In this document: one piece after another, positions 1 through 4,916 of the stretch
How the letters are laid out: every line of letters starts with the position of its first letter
How positions within the stretch are numbered: position 1 is the first letter of the stretch
Assembly (NCBI GenBank): GCA_025057335.1
Contig: JANWXG010000187.1
Coordinates: 1 to 5,232 of the forward strand
Length of the DNA: 5,232 nucleotides
Direction of reading: 5' to 3'
Origin: a bacterium
GTDB taxonomy: Bacteria > Armatimonadota > HRBIN16
Notes under the pieces: generated by a model
What the model was told of the DNA's origin: nothing
What the model saw: the letters and a program-made list of their open reading frames with translations, nothing else
The model's database searches: none
Position numbers and translations under genes: made by a program

Positions 1-2
1 CC

Positions 3-1091
3 TTGGTGGCATTCCATCTACCTGCCTCCACGCATGTCGATAGCATACGCTTACTGCGGCTTCCAGAACGGAAGGAAGTGCCCTGTGATGTGCGTCTGCT
101 TGATGGCGGTATGCGTCAGCTGATATGGGTTCACACGGGAGGCAAGCGGGAGTACTTGCTGGAGCCAGGTCCTCCTCCTGCCACGACGTCCCGCTGGCAG
201 ACGCAATGGGGGCGCGAAGCGCTCGAGGTCTTGTGCGAGGGAAAACTGGTCACACGGTACGTCTTTTCTGGAGCGGCAAAGCCTTACCTGTACCCCATCT
301 ACGCCCAGACAGGCGTGGCGATGACCCGCGCTTTTCCGATGGAGCGACGCGAGGGGGAGTCCACAGACCACCCGCACCAGCGTTCCTTCTGGTTTACGCA
401 TGGCGACGTGAACGGGGTGGACTTCTGGACTGAGGGAGTCGGGAAAGGACGTATCGTGCACCGCGAGTTCTCGGATGTGGCTGGTGGGCGTGTGGGCATC
501 TTTATCACCACGCGCAACGAGTGGCGTTCCCCGCAGGGACAGCTGATATGCACCGACACACGGGAGGTGTGTGTCTACGACATCGACGACCTGCGGGTCA
601 TTGACCTCACCATCACCATCCGTGCGGGCGAGCAGCCGCTGCGTTTTGGCGACACGAAAGAGGGCACTTTCGGCATTCGGATTCCGTCCAGCATGGAGCT
701 GCGTCGCGGCAAAGGTACCATTCTTACGGCGGAGGGGAAGCGGGATAAAGAGGCGTGGGGCACACGCGCGACGTGGTGTCTCTACAGTGGTGAGGTCGCG
801 GGCGAAACGTACAGTATCGCCGTGCTAGACCACCCCAATAATCCGCATCATCCCACCTACTGGCACGTGCGCGATTACGGTCTGTTCGCCGCCAACCCCT
901 TCGGCTGGCGCGACTTCCAGAACAACCCCAACGTGGATGGTAGCCTTACCGTTCCTGCCGGGGGACAGGTCACTTTCCGGTACCGTACCCTCTGGACGAA
1001 GGGAACGATTCCTGCGGAGAGGCTGAACGCTCTCTATCGGGCTTTCGCCCCCCCACCGCAGATACAGGTGTTGCCGCTAACCCGCCGTTGA
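3..1091 (+). CDS. DUF6807 (PmoA-like family) protein, 5' end probably cut off
   Basis: This open frame runs from the left edge to a TGA at 1089-1091, with 362 codons visible. The first codon is TTG, but there is no visible ribosome binding site and no upstream stop, so the gene very likely begins outside the window. The family is recognisable from the aromatic PYLYPIY motif (about residues 94-100), the hallmark DHPHQRSFWF and HGDVNGVDFW stretch (about 122-142), and a C-terminal HPTYWHVRDYG/ANPFGW block (about 284-303). These are the conserved blocks of DUF6807, whose old name 'methane oxygenase PmoA' is misleading: nothing here suggests methane oxidation. Proteins of this family are common near sugar-catabolic genes in Planctomycetes, Verrucomicrobia, Bacteroidetes and Armatimonadota, and their biochemical activity is not firmly established. 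The His/Asp-rich DHPH motif may be an active or metal site (inference). The gene converges on the amylase. Confidence 0.85.
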   Translation: MVAFHLPASTHVDSIRLLRLPERKEVPCDVRLLDGGMRQLIWVHTGGKREYLLEPGPPPATTSRWQTQWGREALEVLCEGKLVTRYVFSGAAKPYLYPIYAQTGVAMTRAFPMERREGESTDHPHQRSFWFTHGDVNGVDFWTEGVGKGRIVHREFSDVAGGRVGIFITTRNEWRSPQGQLICTDTREVCVYDIDDLRVIDLTITIRAGEQPLRFGDTKEGTFGIRIPSSMELRRGKGTILTAEGKRDKEAWGTRATWCLYSGEVAGETYSIAVLDHPNNPHHPTYWHVRDYGLFAANPFGWRDFQNNPNVDGSLTVPAGGQVTFRYRTLWTKGTIPAERLNALYRAFAPPPQIQVLPLTRR

Positions 1092-1115
1092 GATGGCGGC
1101 CGCAATCGGAGGGAA

Positions 1116-1129
1116 CCTGCGCGCGCAGG
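1116..1129. other. GC-rich perfect palindrome after the DUF6807 gene
   Basis: CCTGCGCGCGCAGG is fully self-complementary over 14 bases and begins 24 bases after the TGA of the DUF6807 gene. A transcript could fold it into a short stem. A pyrimidine-rich stretch ending in TTCCTTTT follows about 12 bases later, but the T run is not directly after the stem, so this is not a standard Rho-independent terminator. It may still mark the 3' end of the rightward transcript (inference). Confidence 0.35.
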
Positions 1130-1157
1130 CGGATTTGCTCCCTTCCTTTTCCATGAC

Positions 1158-1198
1158 ACACTTCGGTCTAATGAAGCAGGCTGAAGCCTGCACTACAA
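1158..1198 (-). repeat. Hairpin repeat, copy A
   Basis: This 41-bp unit is repeated almost exactly at 1201-1241, with two mismatches and a 43-bp period. It contains GCAGGCT-GA-AGCCTGC (1176-1191), a 7-bp inverted repeat, and ends in CTACAA. Read on the minus strand, the unit starts TTGTAGTGCAGGCTTCAGCC, which is the orientation shared with the other copies in this cluster. Such short TTTGTAG-headed hairpins look like a dispersed repeat family; copies outside this window cannot be seen. Confidence 0.8.
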
Positions 1199-1200
1199 GC

Positions 1201-1241
1201 ACACTTCGGGCTAACGAAGCAGGCTGAAGCCTGCACTACAA
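1201..1241 (-). repeat. Hairpin repeat, copy B
   Basis: This is the direct duplicate of copy A, with T-to-G and T-to-C differences in the flank before the stem. The stem GCAGGCT-GA-AGCCTGC at 1219-1234 is unchanged. The copy runs into a further A, giving CTACAAA at 1236-1242, and is followed three bases later by the oppositely oriented copy C1. Confidence 0.8.
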
Positions 1242-1245
1242 ACTG

Positions 1246-1298
1246 TTTGTAGTGCGCACTTCAGTGCGCTCTTGGCAAGCTGAAACCTGCGCTACAAA
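1246..1298. repeat. Composite inverted hairpin repeat (copies C1 and C2)
   Basis: The element begins TTTGTAG (1246-1252) and ends with its complement CTACAAA (1292-1298). Each end carries its own hairpin. The left one is GCGCACT-TC-AGTGCGC (1254-1269, plus strand). The right one, read on the minus strand, is GCAGGTT-TC-AGCTTGC (1290 down to 1275), which pairs fully only if two G-U pairs are allowed. The two halves are thus head-to-head copies of the same kind of unit as copies A and B, with different stem sequences. A degenerate fragment resembling C1 follows at about 1298-1315. Confidence 0.7.
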
Positions 1299-1359
1299 CT
1301 GTTCGCAGCGCGCACCGTACTATGCCTTGTTATCTGGTACTCTCTGTTGTTTTTCAGGA

Positions 1360-1386
1360 GGAAGCACTGATGTGCTCCACTACAAA
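1360..1386 (-). repeat. Degenerate hairpin repeat containing the amylase stop codon
   Basis: On the minus strand this copy reads TTTGTAG (1386-1380) followed by GGAGCAC-ATCA-GTGCTTCC (1378-1360), a 7-bp stem with one G-U pair. Its head and layout match the TTTGTAG hairpin family in the adjacent intergenic region. The TAG within TTTGTAG is the stop codon of the amylase frame. The hairpin directly after the stop could act on the 3' end of the amylase transcript, but the minus strand lacks a U run after it, so a standard terminator is not supported. Confidence 0.55.
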
Positions 1387-3350
1387 CCTTCCTTTCCTGT
1401 GGGCACTGGCAACAGCACCCACCCAGTCATAGCGGGTATCTCCAGCGACAGCTGCCCTCCGCGCTCGACAGCGATACTTTGGGGGACAGTGCTGCCGTCT
1501 GACGTCAGCGCCACTCGAAGAGCACGTGCCCCTGTCGGCGCTCTCAAGCGGAGGCGGGCGGGCTTTTCGCCGTTATTGAGCACTACCAACACCTGCTGCC
1601 TATTGTGTCGACGCAGGTAGGCGTACAGGTTCTGCCTGTCATCGGTGAGGAGCGTCGTCCACTCGCCACGGCGCAGGGCGACCTGTTGCTGGCGTAGGCG
1701 GATGAGTGCAGAGACGTACTCGCGCAGCGCCCTTCCCTCGGCAGATGGGTTCCAATCCATCGGGCGACGGTTATCAGGGATATGCTCTCCCTCCATGCCC
1801 ACCTCATCGCCGTAGTAGATAGCGGGCGCGCCAGGCAGCGTCATCTGCAACAGGAAAGCTAAACGCACCTTGCGCCAGTCGCCGCCACACAGCGTGCGCA
1901 GGCGGTGGGTATCGTGGCTGCTCAGCATGTTGTACATGCCGTAGGTGACCGTGCGCGGATAGGTCATCGCCAGCAAGCGCAGGCGTTCATCCAGCACAGA
2001 GGGCGGGATGCGCCGAAACGCTATCCAGTCGAGCACCAGTCCCCGCCAGGGATAGTTCATCACTGCGTCGAACATGTCGCCACGCAGCCAATGGGTAGCG
2101 TCCCCCCAGATTTCGCCGATGATTACTGCATCGGGGCGTGTGCGCTTCACCTGCTTGCGAAACTCGCGCCAGAAGTGGTCAGGCACCTCGTTCGCCACAT
2201 CCAGTCGCCAGCCATCGAAAGGCGCCCGCCGCATCCAGCGCAGAATCACCTGATTCAGCAGATAATCGCGCACCTGAGGGTTCTCGTGGTTCAGCTTGGG
2301 CACGTAGGGAATACCCCACCACGCGGAGTAGGGTGCAGGGTTCTCGATGCGAACAGGAAAGCGTTGCACGGTGAACCAATCGCGATACGCCGACGCCTCC
2401 TGCTTCTCCAGCAGGTCGCGGAAGGCGAAGAAGTGTACGCCTACGTGGTTGAACACCCCGTCCAGTATCAGGCGCATCCCCCGTCGCTTCAGCTCCCGAC
2501 ACAGGGTGAGGAACGCTTCGTCGCCGCCGAAATGCGGGTCGACGCGCGTGTAGTCATCGGTGTCGTACTTGTGATGCGTCACCGAGGTAAAAATGGGCGT
2601 GAGGTAGAGCGCCGTCACGCCCAGTTCGCGCAGGTAGTCCACCTTCTGCACGACGCCCCATAGGTCGCCGCCGAAGAACTGGTCGGTGCGCCCCGTCTCA
2701 TCCAGCGGTTTGCTGGGGTCGGGGTCGTTAGAAGGGTCGGCGTTCAGAAAGCGGTCGGGCATAATCTGGTAAAAGACAGCGTCGGCTACCCAATCGGGTA
2801 CTTTCACCTCGGGTAGCTGGTCGGGCTGCAGGAGGAACCATCGGGTAGGTCTGGCTTCGCTCGCTCCCTGCGGCGAGAGCCATGCCTGTTTGTTGTCGTC
2901 CTGCACGGAGAACAGGTATTGCAGAGGGCGTCTGGGCACGGTCACCCTGTAGTAGGCGAAGAGCGAGTCCTGAGCCACGCGCGGCATCTCCCGCTTGGTG
3001 AACCGCTTGCCGTCGTGCAGGGTCAACACCACGCGCTGCACATCCCCTCGCCGCGCACGCAGCGTTAGGACAGCGTTCTGTCCCTCAGCGTGCAGGTAGA
3101 GCATCTCACGCTGTTCGTGGCGCAGAGCGGAGAGGGTGATGACGCCATCTCCCGCGCGTGCAGGCGGGTTTAAGCCCTTCGCTTCCACAATCAGCAGCGA
3201 GTTGATGTTGCCCATGCCGTCGTCTACGTTCTGCACGGCGTGGGGGTCAGTGCGCCAGTCGGTGCCGTTGACAACGAACTTGTACTGGTAGACGCCAGGC
3301 ATCAGGTGCAGCGTGAGCGTCCACGTCCTGCCGCCGTCCTCGCTCTGCAT
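1380..3350 (-). CDS. GH13 alpha-amylase / neopullulanase-type glucan hydrolase, body of an interrupted gene
   Basis: This enzyme would hydrolyse alpha-1,4 (possibly also alpha-1,6) glucan bonds in starch, pullulan or maltodextrins. Counting from the ATG at 3350, residues 1-55 are most of an AMPK/CBM48-type glycogen-binding domain, about 70-170 a second beta-sandwich (CBM34-like), about 185-560 the GH13 barrel and about 565-650 a C-terminal beta domain. Catalytic regions are intact: DGVFNH (297-302), GWRLDVANE with nucleophile D384, IIGEIW with acid/base E413, and SSHD with D480. VPKLN (350-354) resembles the MPKLN signature of the neopullulanase/cyclomaltodextrinase group, as does QIMPDRF. 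The ATG at 3350 is not the natural start: 24 in-frame codons before it encode VYLAGTFNDW, the conserved beginning of the same CBM48 domain, back to a TAG at 3425-3423. Beyond that TAG the frame encodes a signal peptide. No ATG, GTG or TTG lies between TAG and ATG. Exact substrate is uncertain. Confidence 0.9.
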   Translation of the reverse strand: MQSEDGGRTWTLTLHLMPGVYQYKFVVNGTDWRTDPHAVQNVDDGMGNINSLLIVEAKGLNPPARAGDGVITLSALRHEQREMLYLHAEGQNAVLTLRARRGDVQRVVLTLHDGKRFTKREMPRVAQDSLFAYYRVTVPRRPLQYLFSVQDDNKQAWLSPQGASEARPTRWFLLQPDQLPEVKVPDWVADAVFYQIMPDRFLNADPSNDPDPSKPLDETGRTDQFFGGDLWGVVQKVDYLRELGVTALYLTPIFTSVTHHKYDTDDYTRVDPHFGGDEAFLTLCRELKRRGMRLILDGVFNHVGVHFFAFRDLLEKQEASAYRDWFTVQRFPVRIENPAPYSAWWGIPYVPKLNHENPQVRDYLLNQVILRWMRRAPFDGWRLDVANEVPDHFWREFRKQVKRTRPDAVIIGEIWGDATHWLRGDMFDAVMNYPWRGLVLDWIAFRRIPPSVLDERLRLLAMTYPRTVTYGMYNMLSSHDTHRLRTLCGGDWRKVRLAFLLQMTLPGAPAIYYGDEVGMEGEHIPDNRRPMDWNPSAEGRALREYVSALIRLRQQQVALRRGEWTTLLTDDRQNLYAYLRRHNRQQVLVVLNNGEKPARLRLRAPTGARALRVALTSDGSTVPQSIAVERGGQLSLEIPAMTGWVLLPVPTGKEGL

Positions 3351-3510
3351 GGGGTGGCGTCCTACCTGCCAGTCGTTGAACGTGCCCGCGAGATAGACTA
3401 CCTGTGCAGGTTCGTCCAGCCGCTAGCGAAAGGTGACGGGGATGCCGTCCAGTGCGCGCGCCGTAGCGGGATGTAGCAGCAGGAGAAGTGCGAGAAGAAG
3501 CGAGGTGAGA

Positions 3511-3601
3511 AACCTAACCCCCCATCCCCCTTCCCTGAGAAGGAAGGGGGAGCACAGCCCCCCTCTCTTCGTAGGAGAGAGGAGAGGGGAGAGGTTTACC
3601 C
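3511..3601. repeat. 91-bp GC-rich palindromic repeat, copy 1
   Basis: This is the first of two units with a 99-bp period. It has two strong stems: CCCCCTTCC/GGAAGGGGG (3526-3550, 9 bp, 7-base loop) and CCTCTCTTC/GGAGAGAGG around a GTA loop (9 bp with one G-T pair). The ends AACCTAAC and GAGGTTTACC are a rough inverted pair. It resembles the polypurine/polypyrimidine 'CCCCCATCCCCC...AGAGGTTT' dispersed repeats known from several environmental phyla. On the minus strand the copy is translated without a stop in the amylase leader frame. Confidence 0.85.
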
Positions 3602-3609
3602 ATCGTGAT

Positions 3610-3700
3610 AACCTATCCCCCCATCCCCCTTCCCTGAGAAGGAAGGGGGAGCACAGCTCCCCTCTCTTCTTAGGAGAGGGGAGGGGGGAGAGGTTTACCC
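3610..3700. repeat. 91-bp GC-rich palindromic repeat, copy 2
   Basis: This is a near-identical tandem copy of the unit at 3511-3601, separated from it by 8 bases (ATCGTGAT). The first stem (3625-3649) is exactly conserved. The second stem has changed to CCCCTCTC/GAGAGGGG but still pairs. The 99-bp period is divisible by three, so both copies keep the amylase leader frame open. The copy ends 22 bases before the lacI stop. Confidence 0.85.
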
Positions 3701-3721
3701 GCACCGCGCCTAGAGATTCCA

Positions 3722-4732
3722 TCACGCCGACTCCCTCTCCACCAAATGGCAGGGCACGATATGGCGCCGCTGGGCAGGGTCGCGCCCCTCGAGCTGGCGA
3801 ATCAGCAAGTCGGTGGCTATCTGGGCGAGAGTACGAATGTCTACCGCGACGGAGCTTAGGGGCGGCTCCACGTACTGACAGAAAGGAGAGTCGTTGAACC
3901 CGACCACTGCCAGCTGCTGGGGCACGGCGACCCCACGCTCCTTCGCTGCGCGCAACGCGCCGATAGCCACCAAGTCGTCTACCGCCACCACTGCCGTAGG
4001 CGGTTCTGGCAAACCAAGTAAGCGGTTCATCGCACGATAGCCGTGTTCCTCCGTGAAATCCCCCCAAACCACCAGTTCAGGGGGGCAACACTCTCCCGCC
4101 TCCCGAAGCGCCTGTTGGTAGCCCATGTGACGGTCTTCACACACGAACAGCCCGCGCGGTCCGCTGATGTAAGCGATGCGCCGATGCCCTTTGCGCAGCA
4201 GATACTCGGTTGCCATGCGTCCTGCGCCGATGTTGTCGTTGTCCACTGAGTATACCGCGTCGGTTGGCTCATAGCGACCTATGAGCACAAAGGGGAAACC
4301 TTCTTCCAGCAGGTGAGGCATGCGCTCGTCTTGTGTTTGCGGTTCGACTAGGATAAGCCCGTCCACGCGCCGGGTGCGTAGCAGCTCCTCGTAGATGGCG
4401 CGGCGCGATTGCACAGCGCGGGCAGCATCGACGCAGAGGTGGTAGCCTGCCTTGCCAGCGAAATCGATGATGGCGGCTATCAGCGCGCTGAAGAAAGGGT
4501 CGCGCGCGAGCTGTTTGGGCGAACGGTGCACTACCAGTCCCAGAATGCCTGTGCGTTGTGAACGCAGAGACTGTGCTCTCGCGTCGGGCACGTAGCCATG
4601 TTGCTCTATCACTGCCAGCACACGCTGGCGTAGCTCCTCGGTCACGCGCGGGTCGCCACGTAGCACCCGCGAGACAGTCGCCTGTGACACGCGAGAGAGT
4701 TTGGCTATCTGGTTCTGTGTCAGTTCTCGCAT
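3722..4732 (-). CDS. LacI-family transcriptional repressor
   Basis: This is a 336-residue DNA-binding repressor, normal length for the LacI/GalR family. Residues 4-24 (LTQNQIAKLSRVSQATVSRVL) form the helix-turn-helix, with VSQATVSRVL as the recognition helix. About 46-60 is the hinge (YVPDARAQSLRS), with the conserved minor-groove leucine at about 56. From residue 62 (GILGLVV) onwards is a periplasmic-binding-protein-like sugar sensor, with FPFVLIGR, VDNDNIGAGRMATEYLL, RIAYISG and AVVGFNDSPF blocks. The frame stays open upstream to 5107, but the start at 4732 is chosen because the family's N-terminus begins there and the promoter and operator lie immediately upstream; the longer version would cover them. 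The Shine-Dalgarno match is weak. The stop overlaps the amylase leader start, so it probably controls that alpha-glucan hydrolase and itself in response to a sugar; the ligand is unknown. Confidence 0.93.
   Translation of the reverse strand: MRELTQNQIAKLSRVSQATVSRVLRGDPRVTEELRQRVLAVIEQHGYVPDARAQSLRSQRTGILGLVVHRSPKQLARDPFFSALIAAIIDFAGKAGYHLCVDAARAVQSRRAIYEELLRTRRVDGLILVEPQTQDERMPHLLEEGFPFVLIGRYEPTDAVYSVDNDNIGAGRMATEYLLRKGHRRIAYISGPRGLFVCEDRHMGYQQALREAGECCPPELVVWGDFTEEHGYRAMNRLLGLPEPPTAVVAVDDLVAIGALRAAKERGVAVPQQLAVVGFNDSPFCQYVEPPLSSVAVDIRTLAQIATDLLIRQLEGRDPAQRRHIVPCHLVERESA
3731..3736 (-). promoter_or_regulatory. Ribosome binding site for the amylase leader, inside the lacI 3' end
   Basis: AGGGAG on the minus strand lies 8 bases before ATG 3722 and within the last codons of lacI. 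It supports a start at the TGATG overlap, so the amylase leader is probably translated by ribosomes finishing lacI (coupling). It is the main evidence that the amylase gene begins here and not at an internal codon. Confidence 0.6.
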
Positions 4733-4743
4733 CGCTCGCGAAT

Positions 4744-4757
4744 AGAATACGTATTCT
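4744..4757. promoter_or_regulatory. LacI-family operator (perfect 14-bp palindrome)
   Basis: AGAATACGTATTCT is a perfect palindrome with a central CG, the typical form of LacI/GalR-family operators. It lies 11 bases upstream of the lacI ATG and begins 6 bases after the -10 box, covering the expected transcription start. A repressor bound there would block initiation, so autorepression of the lacI-amylase unit is likely. A lone GAATAC half-site at 4875-4880 near the divergent promoter lacks the matching second half. Confidence 0.75.
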
Positions 4758-4763
4758 GAGAAA

Positions 4764-4792
4764 AGTATATCCCCGTTTGGGCACCATGTCAA
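4764..4792 (-). promoter_or_regulatory. Sigma70-type promoter of the lacI-amylase unit
   Basis: On the minus strand, TTGACA (4792-4787) and TATACT (4769-4764) are separated by exactly 17 bases. The -35 box is a perfect consensus and the -10 box has one mismatch. The predicted start is near 4757, leaving a leader of about 25 bases before the lacI ATG at 4732 and placing the palindromic operator directly on the start point. Confidence 0.8.
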
Positions 4793-4887
4793 GATAGCAA
4801 ACTCGCCCAAAGCGCTCTGAGAAGAGGCTTTCGCTGAGCCGCAGTGACCATGAACCCCTTCCCCCGCCTCTTTGGAATACACGGAGA

Positions 4888-4896
4888 TGTTATAAT
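4888..4896 (+). promoter_or_regulatory. Extended -10 promoter for the beta-propeller gene
   Basis: TGTTATAAT is a full extended -10 element: TG, one base, then consensus TATAAT at 4891-4896. No convincing -35 box lies 17 bases upstream, which extended -10 promoters tolerate. The predicted start near 4903 would give a very short leader (about 14 bases) that still includes the GGAGG ribosome binding site, so the exact start is uncertain. Confidence 0.5.
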
Positions 4897-4903
4897 ACTT
4901 GCA

Positions 4904-4908
4904 GGAGG
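4904..4908 (+). promoter_or_regulatory. Ribosome binding site of the beta-propeller gene
   Basis: GGAGG, within the purine-rich run GGAGGAGAGGAAG, lies 8 bases before ATG 4917. An in-frame TAA at 4893-4895 excludes a longer protein, apart from a TTG at 4899 with no binding site of its own, so this site fixes the start. Confidence 0.75.
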
Positions 4909-4916
4909 AGAGGAAG

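Larger units (their letters stand above)
3423..3722 (-). pseudogene. Signal-peptide leader of the amylase, cut from its enzyme by an in-frame TAG
   Basis: This 99-codon frame starts at ATG 3722-3720 and ends at TAG 3425-3423. It is in the same frame as the amylase body. It starts MESLGAVR, then runs through two 33-residue translated repeats (VNLSP...REGGWG), and ends with the hydrophobic FLTSLLLALLLLLHPATARA, a Sec signal peptide with an A-R-A cleavage site, followed by LDGIPVTFR. The next residues after the stop are RLDEPAQVVYLAGTFNDW, so the protein continues smoothly once the TAG is ignored; a Tyr codon is the likely ancestor. AGGGAG at 3736-3731 is a good ribosome binding site, and the start overlaps the lacI stop as TGATG. 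Removing the repeats would leave about MESLGAVR-FLTSLLLALLLL, a normal signal peptide. It could be a broken gene, a readthrough gene or a sequencing error. Confidence 0.65.

Noticed and set aside
3..1091. Particulate methane monooxygenase subunit (from the old family name PmoA).
   Set aside because: The sequence is a soluble beta-rich DUF6807 protein with a DHPH motif and no membrane segments; true PmoA is an integral membrane protein.
1116..1150. Rho-independent terminator for the DUF6807 gene.
   Set aside because: The stem is good, but the T-rich stretch begins about 12 bases after it, so the usual stem-then-U-run layout is missing.
1158..1298. CRISPR array.
   Set aside because: Only two direct copies are present, with almost no spacer between them, and the other copies are inverted; there are no unique spacers or cas genes.
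1905..2663. A 252-codon plus-strand open frame opposite the amylase.
   Set aside because: It lies wholly within the GH13 catalytic region on the other strand, has a His/Arg/Val-rich composition typical of antisense to a GC-rich gene and no recognisable family.
3423..3425. TAG reassigned as a sense codon (alternative code or pyrrolysine).
   Set aside because: A TAG is the apparent terminal stop of the same gene at 1380-1382, the other two visible stops are TGA, and no supporting tRNA or pathway gene is visible.
3423..4067. A 214-codon minus-strand protein starting inside lacI.
   Set aside because: The part from 4067 to 3723 is an antiframe of lacI on the same strand. Only the segment from ATG 3722, with a ribosome binding site and signal peptide, is plausible as translated sequence.
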